From NCBI RefSeq assembly GCF_000166195.2, contig NZ_CM001403.1, forward strand, positions 8,234,877 to 8,298,876: a stretch of DNA of 64,000 nt. Reading direction: 5' to 3'. Origin of the DNA: Mucilaginibacter paludis DSM 18603. GTDB lineage: Bacteria > Bacteroidota > Bacteroidia > Sphingobacteriales > Sphingobacteriaceae. Below, piece after piece: positions 9,073-19,232 of this stretch (its first letter is position 1; each line of letters begins with the position of its first letter). The translations under genes and the position numbers were made by a program. A model generated the notes under the pieces. That model saw only the letters and a list, made by a program, of their open reading frames with translations, had not been told where the DNA came from and ran no database searches.

Positions 9073-10527
9073 ATGAAAGTACAACGTTCAATAGCTTATG
9101 TTACCGTTTTTTTATGGGCCTTTACAGGTGCATTTAAAACTGAAGCTCAGGTAAAGCTGGCTTCTTTGTTTACAGATGGCATGGTGTTGCAGCAGCAATC
9201 GTCGGTACCCATTTGGGGATGGGATAAGGCAGGCGCCCGCATTACGGTAACTACATCATGGAACAAAAAGGTTTATAGCGCCGTTACCGGTACAAACGGC
9301 AAATTTATCATTAAGCTTGCTACACCTGTTTATGGAGGGCCTTACCAGGTTACCGTGAGCGATGGCAAGCCGGTTGTTTTAAATAATGTTTTAATTGGCG
9401 AAGTATGGATCTGCACCGGCCAGTCCAATATGGAAATGCCCATGAAAGGCTTTAAGGGGCAACCGCTTATAGGCACAAACGAGGTTATCCTCAACTCAAA
9501 AAACAAAAACATCCATTTATTTACGGTGCCGCGTTGGTCAACAACTGAATTACAGTCTGACGCTAAAAAAAGCCAGTGGCTCGAGGCCTCGCCCGAATCG
9601 GTTTCCAACTTCAGCGCCACCGGTTATTATTTTGGCCGGTTGATCAATAAAATGCTCGATGTACCCGTGGGCCTTATTCTTTGCGCCTATAGCGGATCAT
9701 CCATCCAGGCCTGGATGGATCCTGTAACCCTAAAAGCGTTCCCCGAAATTAAGGTACCAGCCGTTGGCGATTCCATTAAACAGGTAAGCCGTACCCCAAC
9801 TACCTTATATAATGGCATGTTGTACCCCATTATCGGTTATGGCATTAAAGGCGCTATCTGGTACCAGGGCGAATCTAATTATGATAATCCATCCCAATAC
9901 CAACAGCTTTTTGAAACGATGGTAAAAACCTGGCGCACCCAATGGGGGCTTGGTGATTTCCCTTTTTACTATGCGCAAATTGCACCTTACGACTATGCTC
10001 AACTTCCGCCATATAACAAGGGTGGAAAATACAATTCGGCGTTTTTAAGGGATGTTCAGCGGATAGAGGCCGATAAAATACCCAATACAGGTATGGCTGT
10101 ATTAATGGATATTGGCGAGCAGGTAACGATACATCCGCCACGGAAAGAACAGAGCGGAACCCGCCTGGCTTATTTGGCGCTTGGTAAAACATATAGCATT
10201 AAAGGTTTCGGTTTCCAAAGCCCATCGTACCAATCGTTAACCGTTAAAGCCAATACCGCCGTGGTAAAATTTAAAGATGCTGTAAATGGCTTAACCTCTT
10301 ATTTTAAAGAGCTGACCACGTTTGAGATAGCCGGAGCCGATAAGCATTTTTATCCCGCGAAAGCGGTAATTAATGGCAGCTCGGTTACGGTAAGCAGCGA
10401 CCAGGTAAAAGAGCCTGTGGCGGTGCGCTACGCCTTTAAAGATTTTGTGGTTGGCGAACTTTACGGAACTGACGGCCTACCGGTATCATCCTTCCGTACA
10501 GATGATTGGGATTATGATGCAAAATAG
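9073..10527 (+). CDS. Secreted SGNH-family carbohydrate O-acetylesterase (sialate O-acetylesterase-like)
   Basis: 484 residues with a signal peptide (cleavage near TEAQ). An N-terminal beta-sandwich contains FTDGMVLQQQSSVPIWGWD, then the SGNH catalytic serine appears in TGQSNMEMP (~residue 117), block GAIWYQGESN, and the Asp/His pair in MDIGEQVTIHP. These are the hallmarks of the sialate O-acetylesterase family, many members of which remove acetyl groups from plant polysaccharides. With GH105 and PL4 downstream, the likely substrate is acetylated RG-I (inference). It is divergent from the DUF3826 gene across a 293-bp gap, and its 3' end overlaps the next gene. Confidence 0.85.
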   Translation: MKVQRSIAYVTVFLWAFTGAFKTEAQVKLASLFTDGMVLQQQSSVPIWGWDKAGARITVTTSWNKKVYSAVTGTNGKFIIKLATPVYGGPYQVTVSDGKPVVLNNVLIGEVWICTGQSNMEMPMKGFKGQPLIGTNEVILNSKNKNIHLFTVPRWSTTELQSDAKKSQWLEASPESVSNFSATGYYFGRLINKMLDVPVGLILCAYSGSSIQAWMDPVTLKAFPEIKVPAVGDSIKQVSRTPTTLYNGMLYPIIGYGIKGAIWYQGESNYDNPSQYQQLFETMVKTWRTQWGLGDFPFYYAQIAPYDYAQLPPYNKGGKYNSAFLRDVQRIEADKIPNTGMAVLMDIGEQVTIHPPRKEQSGTRLAYLALGKTYSIKGFGFQSPSYQSLTVKANTAVVKFKDAVNGLTSYFKELTTFEIAGADKHFYPAKAVINGSSVTVSSDQVKEPVAVRYAFKDFVVGELYGTDGLPVSSFRTDDWDYDAK

Positions 10528-12880
10528 ATCAATGGCATTCCGGCTTATTTCCCAGCGTAAAATATTGAGCCTTTTTATGTTATGGCTTGTCTGTTGTATA
10601 GCATTTGCCGGTAGCGCCAAAGCTCAAACCGATGAGTTGAACAAATGCAACATCATTTGGAACAGCCAGAGCAAAAATTCAGGCGAATCCATGCCTTGCG
10701 GGGGCGGCGATATCGGCCTAAACGTTTGGGTAGAAAAAGGCGAACTATTGATCTACTTATCTAAAAGCGGAACCTTCGACGAGAATAATGCCTTTTTAAA
10801 ACTGGGTCGATTGAGGGTTAAGCTCTCTCCCAACCCCTTTGACGGGAAAGATTTTAAACAGGAACTGGTATTGCAGGATGGCTGTGTGAAAATTAACGGT
10901 TCAAACGGCAAATTGGCCGCGCAGGTTAATGTTTGGGTTGATGTGTTTAATCCTGTTGTACATATCAATATCACAAGCAACCAGCCTGTAAAAACCGAAG
11001 CGGCCCTTGAAAACTGGCGAGACCACGACCACCCTGTTTTGGGTAAAGAGAATAACGAAAACTCTTATAAATTTGCCGCCAAAGGGAACGTAAAAACGCG
11101 GAAAGATTCCGTAAGCTTTCAGCAAAATACGGTAACGTTTTATCACCGAAACCGGGACAGTACTGTATTTGATGCCACAGTGCAGCAGCAAGGTATGCAA
11201 GCTGTAAAGGGACAGCTATTCAATCCGCTCAAAAACCTAATTTTTGGTGGCATTGTACAGGGGCAAAACCTCATCCCGGCGGGCACTTATACAGGTACCT
11301 ACCTCAATACGCCATTTACCGGCTGGAAATTGCAAAGCAAAAAACCATCTCGTTCACAAAATATTGAGCTTGTATTATACAGCAAGCAATCGGCAACGCT
11401 TACCGATTGGCAAGTTGGCTTAAAGACGATCATTGATAAAGCGAAGCAAACTGAAAATATAGCCTTAAACAAATCCCGCGAGTGGTGGCACCAGTATTGG
11501 AGCAGAAGCTATATCTACATTCAACCGGAACAAACCAATACTGCCGAATGGCAGGCAGGCCGTAATTACCAGTTATTCAGGTATATGCTGGGTTGTAATG
11601 CCTATGGCACCTCTCCTACTAAATTTAACGGCGGCCTGTTTACTTACGATCCTGTTCTAACGGATTCGACACTGAAGTTCAGCCCCGATTTCCGCAACTG
11701 GGGCGGCGGCTTGATGACGGCCCAAAACCAGCGACTGGTTTATTTCCCGATGATGAAGGCTGGCGACTGGGATATGATGCAACCTCAGTTTGATTTCTAC
11801 CTGCAAGCTCTCCGGAACGCCGAATTACGAACTGAAGTTTACTGGCAGCATAAAGGCGCCAGCTTTACCGAGCAACTGGAAAACTTTGGCCTGCCTAACT
11901 ATGCCGAATATAGCACCAAGCGCCCGGCAAATTACGATAAAGGCATGGAATACAATGCCTGGCTGGAGTATGAATGGGATACCGTTTTTCAGTTTTGCTT
12001 GATGATGCTCGATATACAGCGTTATACCGGTAAAGACATCAGCGGGTATATTCCATTTATTGAAAGCTGCCTTACTTTTTATAATGAGCACTATCAGTAC
12101 CTGGCCAAACAACGCGGTAGTAAAGCCTTTGATGGTGCAGGGCACCTGGTATTTTACCCCGGTTCGGCAGCCGAAACTTATAAAATGGCTTATAATTCTA
12201 CCACCACCATTGCCGCTTTGCAAACCATACTGAATCGGTTACTTGCCCTGCCACCTCAATATTTAAACCAGGAAAAACGCAAGGACTGGGCCTTAATGCT
12301 TTCGCGCATTCCGCCTATGGCTTATCGCGAATTTAACGGGCATAAAACTATTGCCCCGGCACAGCTATGGGAGCGGATTAATAATGTAGAAACGCCGCAA
12401 CTGTACCCTGTATTCCCATGGGGTATTTATGGCGTGGGCAAACCCGATTTGCAAACCGCTATCCATACTTTTAATGAGGATACCGATGCCCTTAAATTTA
12501 GAAGCGCTGTTGGCTGGAAACAGGATAACATATTTGCTGCCGACCTGGGCCTTATCCAACAAGCCGCCGAACTCAACGTTTTAAAAATGAAAGATTCCGG
12601 TAGGCGGTTCCCAGCTTTCTGGGGGCCGGGCTTCGACTGGACGCCCGACCATAACTGGGGAGGCTCGGGCATGATAGGCCTGCAGGAAATGTTGCTCCAA
12701 ACCGACGATAAAAAAATCTACCTCTTCCCGGCATGGCCCAAAACATGGGATGTTCACTTTAAACTCCATGCGCCTTACAACACCACCGTTGAAGCTATTG
12801 TAAAGAACGGAAAATTAGAACTGTTAAAAGTTTTGCCCCATGAACGCATGCAGGATTTGGTTAATCTGTTTTTGAACTAA
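10514..12880 (+). CDS. Secreted DUF5703-type six-hairpin glycosidase-like protein
   Basis: About 788 residues. The reading frame is open further upstream, but I choose ATG 10514 (or 10517) because it overlaps the acetylesterase stop at 10525-10527, an arrangement suited to translational coupling, and leads directly into a signal peptide (ILSLFMLWLVCCIAFAGSAKAQ region). The N-terminal domain has the DUF5703 signature NIIWNSQSKNSGESMPCGGG and SKSGTFDENNAFLKLGR. The C-terminal half (FWGPGFDWTPDHNWGGSG, LFPAWP) resembles the (alpha/alpha)6 barrels of GH95/GH65-type enzymes. Context suggests an exo-glycosidase for pectin side chains; specificity is unknown. Confidence 0.75.
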   Translation: MMQNRSMAFRLISQRKILSLFMLWLVCCIAFAGSAKAQTDELNKCNIIWNSQSKNSGESMPCGGGDIGLNVWVEKGELLIYLSKSGTFDENNAFLKLGRLRVKLSPNPFDGKDFKQELVLQDGCVKINGSNGKLAAQVNVWVDVFNPVVHINITSNQPVKTEAALENWRDHDHPVLGKENNENSYKFAAKGNVKTRKDSVSFQQNTVTFYHRNRDSTVFDATVQQQGMQAVKGQLFNPLKNLIFGGIVQGQNLIPAGTYTGTYLNTPFTGWKLQSKKPSRSQNIELVLYSKQSATLTDWQVGLKTIIDKAKQTENIALNKSREWWHQYWSRSYIYIQPEQTNTAEWQAGRNYQLFRYMLGCNAYGTSPTKFNGGLFTYDPVLTDSTLKFSPDFRNWGGGLMTAQNQRLVYFPMMKAGDWDMMQPQFDFYLQALRNAELRTEVYWQHKGASFTEQLENFGLPNYAEYSTKRPANYDKGMEYNAWLEYEWDTVFQFCLMMLDIQRYTGKDISGYIPFIESCLTFYNEHYQYLAKQRGSKAFDGAGHLVFYPGSAAETYKMAYNSTTTIAALQTILNRLLALPPQYLNQEKRKDWALMLSRIPPMAYREFNGHKTIAPAQLWERINNVETPQLYPVFPWGIYGVGKPDLQTAIHTFNEDTDALKFRSAVGWKQDNIFAADLGLIQQAAELNVLKMKDSGRRFPAFWGPGFDWTPDHNWGGSGMIGLQEMLLQTDDKKIYLFPAWPKTWDVHFKLHAPYNTTVEAIVKNGKLELLKVLPHERMQDLVNLFLN

Positions 12881-13265
12881 CCAACCAGAAGAAAATAGTG
12901 AGTTACCTGTAGGTTTTGCTTTAATCCCTCCAACTGTTCTCTATCTCCCGCCATGCACCTGCCCATCTCATTTAACGATAAAAACTAAAGCTACCAGGAA
13001 AAATAAAACCAGCCGGAAGCTATATGCAAAACAAATTAGTTTTTAATAACTTTAAGGCGCAAACAAAGGCTTTTGCGTGTAAATAGTATAGCCTATAACC
13101 AACGGGCTAAAAATACAATTGACAGCACATCCATGCAGTATACAAAAGCACAGCAAGGAAAAGGCATTTTACAGACATAACAGGCATTGCTTTGCTATAT
13201 ACCAGGAATGAGAAGCCTGAACAACAGTTATAACCAATAGCTAACCAAATAACCGCTACACTAAA
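12881..13265. other. 385-bp intergenic region
   Basis: No gene, RNA or clear terminator is seen. It separates the acetylesterase/DUF5703 pair from GH105, so the latter may have its own promoter, though no good -7 match was found. Confidence 0.4.
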
Positions 13266-14660
13266 ATGAAGTTTTTTTTCGCTAAAAGCCGTGCCCTTAC
13301 TTTGAAACGCCTATGGAGTTGCCTTTTTATACTTGTATGTCAATTTGTTTTGCCGGTTTGTTACGCGCAAACAGCACCGGTAAAAGCTAACGATGCAACT
13401 GCTCCGCTGCATTTGTTAAAACCTGCCTACATTACGCCTTATGGCGAAACTACGCAGGCCAGTGTTAAAGCTGTTTTAGATAGGGTATACGTGTACCTTA
13501 ACGCATCTACACCTTATCAATTGATCGATCAAAAAACAAACGGCGTAATTACCGATTTCTCGAAGCTCAACTCGTTGAGTATTTTTAAACCCGGAGATTT
13601 CAGACTGATCAGTTACGAATGGGGCATTACCTATACAGGCATGCTTGAAGCAGGCGCCGCCACCGGCGACCGCCGGTACATTGATTATACCGCCAACCGG
13701 ATGAAATTTTTAGCCGATGCCGTAGCCGGATTTAAAATTTATCTAAAAACATCGCCACAAACGGTAACGTCCGTTGGATCGGTACTGGAGCCGCATGCCC
13801 TGGATGATGCGGGATCAATGGCAGCGGCCATGATCAAAACAAGCAGGTCGGGACTTTTAAAAACGGAACTGCGGCCCATAATTGATAACTATGTCAATTA
13901 TATTTTGACCAAAGAGTTCCGCCTGAGCGATGGAACTTTGGCGCGCAACCGCCCCCACCCTAATACCTTATGGCTGGACGATTTATACATGAGCCTGCCT
14001 GCCCTGGCACAAATGGGCGTGCTAACCGGTGACACTAAATATTTCGACGAAGCCATTAAACAATACCGCCAATTTGCCAAACGCATGTTTAATACCGAGC
14101 GCGGCTTATACATGCACGGCTGGGTACAGGATATGGACCCACACCCCCAGTTTCACTGGGCCAGGGCAAACGGATGGGCTATCCTCACCAAAATTGAACT
14201 ACTCGACGCGCTTCCGCAAAATTATCCAGCCAGGACAGAAATTTTAGAGATGCTGAAAAAACATGCTGCAGGTTTGGCCCAGCGCCAGGATGCCACCGGC
14301 TTTTGGCATCAACTGCTCGACCGTAACGACTCGTTCCTGGAAACTTCGGCCACAGCAATTTATGCCTATTGCTTTGCCAGGGCCATAAACAAAGGCTGGC
14401 TCGATGCCAAAGCCTACGGCCCGGCGGCACTGCTGGCCTGGAACGCGGTGAGCACCCGCGTAAATGGGCAAGGACAGGTTGAAGGCACTTGCGTAGGTAC
14501 CGGCATGGGTTTTGATCCCGCGTTTTATTGCTACCGGCCGGTTAATGTTTACGCGGCTCATGGTTATGGGCCGGTACTAATGGCTGGTGCCGAAATATAC
14601 CGGATGTTGCAAAACCACCCATTCGCTATTAACGATAGCGCGGTGCAGATAACTAAATAA
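13266..14660 (+). CDS. GH105 unsaturated rhamnogalacturonyl / glucuronyl hydrolase
   Basis: 464 residues with a hydrophobic signal peptide (cleavage near CYAQ, residue ~35). It is an (alpha/alpha)6 barrel with GH105 features: ISYEWGITYTGMLEAG, NTLWLDDLYMSLPALAQ containing the catalytic aspartate region, HWARANGWAILTKIELLD, and DSFLETSATAIYAYCFARA. Family members hydrate the 4,5-unsaturated galacturonate left at the non-reducing end by pectate and rhamnogalacturonan lyases, releasing it from rhamnose. This is the step after the PL4 lyase encoded 135 bases downstream. The signal peptide suggests periplasmic action. Confidence 0.88.
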   Translation: MKFFFAKSRALTLKRLWSCLFILVCQFVLPVCYAQTAPVKANDATAPLHLLKPAYITPYGETTQASVKAVLDRVYVYLNASTPYQLIDQKTNGVITDFSKLNSLSIFKPGDFRLISYEWGITYTGMLEAGAATGDRRYIDYTANRMKFLADAVAGFKIYLKTSPQTVTSVGSVLEPHALDDAGSMAAAMIKTSRSGLLKTELRPIIDNYVNYILTKEFRLSDGTLARNRPHPNTLWLDDLYMSLPALAQMGVLTGDTKYFDEAIKQYRQFAKRMFNTERGLYMHGWVQDMDPHPQFHWARANGWAILTKIELLDALPQNYPARTEILEMLKKHAAGLAQRQDATGFWHQLLDRNDSFLETSATAIYAYCFARAINKGWLDAKAYGPAALLAWNAVSTRVNGQGQVEGTCVGTGMGFDPAFYCYRPVNVYAAHGYGPVLMAGAEIYRMLQNHPFAINDSAVQITK

Positions 14661-14828
14661 CAAGATGGCCATTTTAGCCGCTATAGATTAAGAAAAAAAT
14701 AGAAACTTGTATTGCTGATCAATAAGCCAAAAATCAGTTTCTCACGCGCTCAGCTTTTACATTCTGACCGCCCGTTTATCATTATTTACTTGTAGTTGAA
14801 TGTAGTTTTAACTCCAAAATCAAAAGAT

Positions 14829-16673
14829 ATGAGTATCAGGAACCCTCTGAATTTTATATTGCTATTCACCGTTTATTCCACAATAGCATTTGCAGCCGGT
14901 TATAAGCAGGCAGATACCGCTATGTTTACAGACCAGGGAGACCGTGTGTTGCTCAACAATGGTATCGTATCGGCTGTTATTAATAAAAGTAGTGCCCATA
15001 TGATGAGTTATCGATATAGGGGCATAGAGGTTTTAAAGGACGGTTACTACAGCATGGATGGCGGAAAGAGCTATGCTCAGCCCGGCCACTGCGAAGTTTC
15101 GGTGAAGGTTAACACCCCCAATTTAGTGGATGTGATGTTTAAGAGCCGCTGGCAACCCGGGTTAAGGCAGCAAGCCTTCGATATTGAATGCCACTATGTT
15201 ATCGAAAAAGGTACCGCTGGTATATATTGCTACGCTTTATTAACCCATGAGGCAAGATATCCTCAGGGCAGAATTGGTGAATGGCGGTATGTGTGGAAAC
15301 TACCCGATGGTGTTTTTGACCATATCAATGTTGATTTATTGCGAAATATGGACATGCCCAGTGCTGACGATTACCGAAATGCAGAACGCACGACTATACC
15401 GGAAGCAATTAAACTAAAAAACGGTATTAAAGCCGGTCAGTATGAATGTAAATACAACTACAGCGCAGCCTATTATGATATAGGAACCTGGGGGCATACA
15501 AGCAATAAAAATAAAATAGGCGCGTGGATGGTTTTAGGAGGATACGATTTTTTAAATGATGGTCCCACTCAAGCCGACTTGAACGCAGCTGCCGGCATCA
15601 ATCACCTGCATTTTGCCCGCAACCATTACGCGGGCAGCGTGACGAGTGTTGCGACTGGTGAAAAATGGAGTAAAATATTTGGTCCATTCCTGCTGTTTGT
15701 AAACTCAAGCAACGATGTGCCAAACGCGTTGTGGGCGGACGCCCAAAAAAGAGTAGCTGAAGAAAAAGCAAAATGGCCATATACATGGTTAACCGGTGTT
15801 GAAGAATATCCCAACAGTGCTCATCGCGGCGTGTTAGCAGGTACATTTAAAATTAATGATCCTTATAAACCGGACGTTAAAGGCGCCAATGCCTGGATAG
15901 GGCTGACTACTCCCGAAGTCGATTGGGAAAACGATTCAAAGAACTACCAATACTGGGTAAAAACCGACAATGAGGGTAAGTTCACCATCGCCAATGTGAG
16001 GCCAGGCCAATATACATTACATGCCTATGCCAGCGGCGCCGTAGGTGAATTTGAAAAGCAAGGTATCAACATATCAAGTGGTGAAACTAAGCAAATAAAC
16101 ACGCTTACCTGGGTCATTCCGCGTGATAAGGGAAAATTGATGTGGGAGATAGGGATACCTAACCGTACTGCAATCGAGTTTAAATTCGGGAACCAATACT
16201 GGCATCCATTTATGTGGGAAACGTACTCGCCTGCTTTACCTAATCCCTTAATTTACAATGTTGGCTCCAGCGACTGGCGTAAAGACTGGAATTATGTGCA
16301 AAGCGCCTACTGGAATAATGATGGCACTCTTAGCCAGTGGCCATGGAAAATCAATTTTAACCTCGATAAACTACCTTCAGTTGGCGGCGAAGCAACGCTC
16401 ACATTTGCTTTTGCCAGTCTTGATCGCGCCCGCCTCGTTACTTTTATAAATGACGATATCACCCCGTTTGATACTTTTCTGCCAACCTTAAAAACGGGCG
16501 GAAACGCCTTGATTCGGCAGGGCATACACGCTAAATACAGCACTTATGTATTGAAGATTCCCGTATCTAAATTACACAGGGGCAATAACAGCATCACGCT
16601 TGTCAGCAACAGCGGAAAAAACAGAACAGATCATATCATGTACGATTATATCAGCATGGAAATACCGCAGTAG
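14829..16673 (+). CDS. PL4-type rhamnogalacturonan lyase
   Basis: About 614 residues from ATG 14829, chosen since the signal peptide (NFILLFTVYSTIAFAAG) starts right after it; eleven extra upstream codons are open. The architecture matches PL4: an N-terminal beta-supersandwich (LLNNGIVSAVINKSSAHM, GEWRYVWKLPDGVFDH), a small fibronectin-like domain (GKFTIANVRPGQYTLHAYA, ~residue 395) and a C-terminal jelly-roll (TLTFAFASLDRARLVTFIND). PL4 enzymes cut the rhamnose-galacturonate bonds of RG-I by beta-elimination. The preceding GH105 and acetylesterase genes support an RG-I backbone module. Bacterial PL4s are less common than PL9 or PL11. Confidence 0.85.
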   Translation: MSIRNPLNFILLFTVYSTIAFAAGYKQADTAMFTDQGDRVLLNNGIVSAVINKSSAHMMSYRYRGIEVLKDGYYSMDGGKSYAQPGHCEVSVKVNTPNLVDVMFKSRWQPGLRQQAFDIECHYVIEKGTAGIYCYALLTHEARYPQGRIGEWRYVWKLPDGVFDHINVDLLRNMDMPSADDYRNAERTTIPEAIKLKNGIKAGQYECKYNYSAAYYDIGTWGHTSNKNKIGAWMVLGGYDFLNDGPTQADLNAAAGINHLHFARNHYAGSVTSVATGEKWSKIFGPFLLFVNSSNDVPNALWADAQKRVAEEKAKWPYTWLTGVEEYPNSAHRGVLAGTFKINDPYKPDVKGANAWIGLTTPEVDWENDSKNYQYWVKTDNEGKFTIANVRPGQYTLHAYASGAVGEFEKQGINISSGETKQINTLTWVIPRDKGKLMWEIGIPNRTAIEFKFGNQYWHPFMWETYSPALPNPLIYNVGSSDWRKDWNYVQSAYWNNDGTLSQWPWKINFNLDKLPSVGGEATLTFAFASLDRARLVTFINDDITPFDTFLPTLKTGGNALIRQGIHAKYSTYVLKIPVSKLHRGNNSITLVSNSGKNRTDHIMYDYISMEIPQ

Positions 16674-17092
16674 CTATTAATAATAGCGAAGGAAGGCACA
16701 GCTGATTTTTTTCTAATTGCATCGCTGTAACGAGAACGCATCTTTACCGAAATTGTGCCCGATCTGATTTTGTTAGTGCGATCAGACTCTTATAACAACT
16801 TACAGAAATTTGAATATGAACTTGCCTACAATCCTTTCAGGCATTAAGCCATTCTAAGTGATATAATTGCTCAACTATCGACTTAAGGCCGGTCATACAT
16901 AACAAAACAAATGCAACGATTTTTTGCCAGGCATTATGTTCGTTGCATTTGTTATAAGTTTTGAGAACCCAATATCGTAGCAGATCTATAACTTGACATC
17001 GCTCAATACTTTGAAGCTCATGTTTTGAAAATCTGGGCTACTTCATCCAGAGCTTCATTTCTACAGCTGAAAAACGTTAAACAAGTTTTAAT
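16674..17092. other. 419-bp intergenic region with a long hairpin
   Basis: No gene is seen. A perfect 13-bp inverted repeat (ACAAATGCAACGA at 16907-16919 and TCGTTGCATTTGT at 16940-16952) with a 20-base loop is the only notable structure. It lacks a T-run, so it is not a classic terminator, although it sits between convergent genes. Confidence 0.5.
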
Positions 17093-17380
17093 TTACTTGC
17101 CCGGGAAATTTTTCAGTTTTATGCTGAGTTCGGTCAAACCGGCCTTACTCAGGCATTCTTCAGAAAAAGCCCGCAGCTCGTCCTGCATCTCTTTTGGGAT
17201 CATCTCTGTAAGACCCGGTGCAGATTCACCTTCTTTATTGCTCAATCCGATACCAATCACACTGTCTAACAACAGGATGGTTTTACGGTTCAATTTCAGG
17301 TCAATCTTGACCGCTTCGTTCATACCGGGGATACTAAACATGGTATCATAAACCCAGCTCATATTAGGATTAGTTGTCAT
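17093..17380 (-). CDS. Conserved-looking hypothetical protein
   Basis: 95 residues when started at ATG 17380 (MTTNPNMSWVYDTMFSIPG). This start is preferred over the upstream open extension because a TAAATTTG box lies 6 bases before it. The protein is soluble, with an amphipathic region IDLKLNRKTILLLDSVIGIG and an acidic helical segment PKEMQDELRAFSEECLSKAG. I recognise no domain. It lies between the PL4 gene (convergent) and the FAD oxidoreductase, with no obvious functional link. The codon use looks genuine. Confidence 0.6.
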   Translation of the reverse strand: MTTNPNMSWVYDTMFSIPGMNEAVKIDLKLNRKTILLLDSVIGIGLSNKEGESAPGLTEMIPKEMQDELRAFSEECLSKAGLTELSIKLKNFPGK

Positions 17381-17386
17381 CGTTTG

Positions 17387-17394
17387 CAAATTTA
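17387..17394 (-). promoter_or_regulatory. -7 box TAAATTTG abutting the hypothetical gene
   Basis: An exact TAnnTTTG match ends 6 bases from ATG 17380, implying a leaderless or nearly leaderless transcript and deciding the start choice. Confidence 0.55.
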
Positions 17395-17589
17395 ATGCTT
17401 TGCCTAAATTAAATGTATTTCCTGATAACTCTATTATAGATAATTTTATCAAGATGTTTTAAAAGGCATTTTTTTCTTCAACAACCAATACGATGTAGGG
17501 AGCTGCACATGCCGGCAATCAACAAACTAACTAAAGCCAAAATCCAATCAGGCCCAGGTTATTCGCAGATACGGAAAACTATTTCAGTT

Positions 17590-19125
17590 TTAACCATTGT
17601 CTATTTTTTGCAAATCTATAGTAGTCGGCCCGGTAAGTACCTTACCATCAATACCGTAACGCGCACCATGGCATGGACAGTCCCAGCTTTTTTCCTCGGC
17701 ATTCCAATTCACTACGCAGCCTGCATGTGTACAAGTTGGGTTAAGGGCGTGGATGATGCCTTCCTCATCGCAATAAGCGGCAATCTTTTTCCCTTCAACC
17801 TCAACAAGCTTACCGCTGCCCTTTTCAATTTGTTGCAAAGACTCCAATTGGTTAAGACCAAAACGATCGGCCACAAAATGATAGGCCACATCAGCATTCT
17901 CTTTTACAAATTCGGTAAAGCTGTCAACAGGCTTCACACGCGATGGGTTAAATAATTTTTCATAGGGGCTCTCGTTGCCGCTCACCATATCAGCAAGGAT
18001 GCGGGCAGCCACGCTACCAAGCATCATCCCGTTACCATTATAACCGGTTGCACAGTAAACGCCAGCTGCCGCTAACGGCATTTGCCCAATATAAGGCAGC
18101 CCATCTACAGGAACATAATACTGCGATGACCATCTGAATTTAACCGCGGAGACGTCATAATATTGTCGGATATACTTTTCAAGATCAGCAAATGCTTTTT
18201 CAGGATCTTCATGCCCTGTTTTATGGTCCAAACCGCCCACAATCAGCAATTGCTGTCCATCTATTTGATGGCTGCGTATATAGTGGTAGGGTTCCTGCAT
18301 ATCATAGATCAGATCATCAGGATAATCCCCGCTGATTAACTTAACAGCCATTACATAACTGCGATAAGGAGCACATTTAAAATTAAACACATTGATACCT
18401 GGCGGCAGGTGGGTGGCATAGATCACTTTTTTTGCCTTGATGCTTACGTTGCCCGCCCTGGCAATATGGATATCATCTTCCTGGCTCAGGCTTTCTACCA
18501 GTGTGTTTTCCAAAATAATACCACCCGCAGCAGCATAACCTTTTTGTAAAGCTTGCAAATATTTAATTGGATGAAACTGTGCCTGTCCATCAAATTTTAA
18601 CGCTTGCACATAGCTCACGGTAGTAGGCACCGTGGTGGCACGGCTTACCTCTACTCCTACTTTAATGGCTCCGTTGTAAATATCATCAAGCTGTTTAGCC
18701 TCGTCTTTGTCTTCGGCATACAGGTAAGCAACTTTATCTTCATAATCGCAATTGATGGCTAACTGCTCAATATTTGTTTTAATCTGTTGAAAACCTTCTT
18801 TTATAGCCTGGGCAAATTGCTTTGCGCCCTCCTCGCCGAAAGCGCTTTCAGCTTCCAGGAAAGTGGTGTCGGCAAAAGTGTTGATATGTGCGCTGGTGCC
18901 GCCGGTGCTGCCGAAGCCTATAGTATGCGCCTCGGTAAGAATTGTTTTTTTTCCATCCTGTTGCAATAACAAGGCCGCAGTTAAACCGGTAATGCCGCCG
19001 CCAACAATAAGGCAATCGTAAACCGCATCACCAGGAACAGGAGCGGATAAGGCTAAAGGGGACTGGACCTGCCATACACTTTGATGGTATCCGTCGCGAT
19101 CAATTGAGTTAGTAGCTGTTGTCAT
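17590..19125 (-). CDS. FAD-dependent oxidoreductase with C-terminal Rieske [2Fe-2S] domain
   Basis: 511 residues. The N-terminal DAO-type FAD domain carries the dinucleotide motif VGGGITGL (residues ~41-48). The C-terminal ~75 residues form a Rieske domain with C465-T-H467 and C483-P-C-H486 as cluster ligands (CTHAGC, CPCHGARY). Such fusions are frequent in environmental bacteria and are thought to oxidise amino-compound substrates, feeding electrons through the iron-sulfur centre; the substrate is unknown. No signal peptide is seen. It is divergent from the alcohol dehydrogenase gene across 107 bases. A TGTCTTTG near 19134 is a weak -7 match. Confidence 0.87.
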   Translation of the reverse strand: MTTATNSIDRDGYHQSVWQVQSPLALSAPVPGDAVYDCLIVGGGITGLTAALLLQQDGKKTILTEAHTIGFGSTGGTSAHINTFADTTFLEAESAFGEEGAKQFAQAIKEGFQQIKTNIEQLAINCDYEDKVAYLYAEDKDEAKQLDDIYNGAIKVGVEVSRATTVPTTVSYVQALKFDGQAQFHPIKYLQALQKGYAAAGGIILENTLVESLSQEDDIHIARAGNVSIKAKKVIYATHLPPGINVFNFKCAPYRSYVMAVKLISGDYPDDLIYDMQEPYHYIRSHQIDGQQLLIVGGLDHKTGHEDPEKAFADLEKYIRQYYDVSAVKFRWSSQYYVPVDGLPYIGQMPLAAAGVYCATGYNGNGMMLGSVAARILADMVSGNESPYEKLFNPSRVKPVDSFTEFVKENADVAYHFVADRFGLNQLESLQQIEKGSGKLVEVEGKKIAAYCDEEGIIHALNPTCTHAGCVVNWNAEEKSWDCPCHGARYGIDGKVLTGPTTIDLQKIDNG

Positions 19126-19232
19126 ATTTCTACTACAAAGACAATTACCTTCCTGTTTTGATATTTTTACAATAAATAAAACAATATATTTTCTTTAAAG
19201 TTAATAAAAAACATCAATAACAACAAATACTT

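Noticed and set aside
16907..16952. Intrinsic terminator between the PL4 gene and its convergent neighbour
   Set aside because: The 13-bp stem is strong, but the loop is 20 bases and there is no T-run on either strand.
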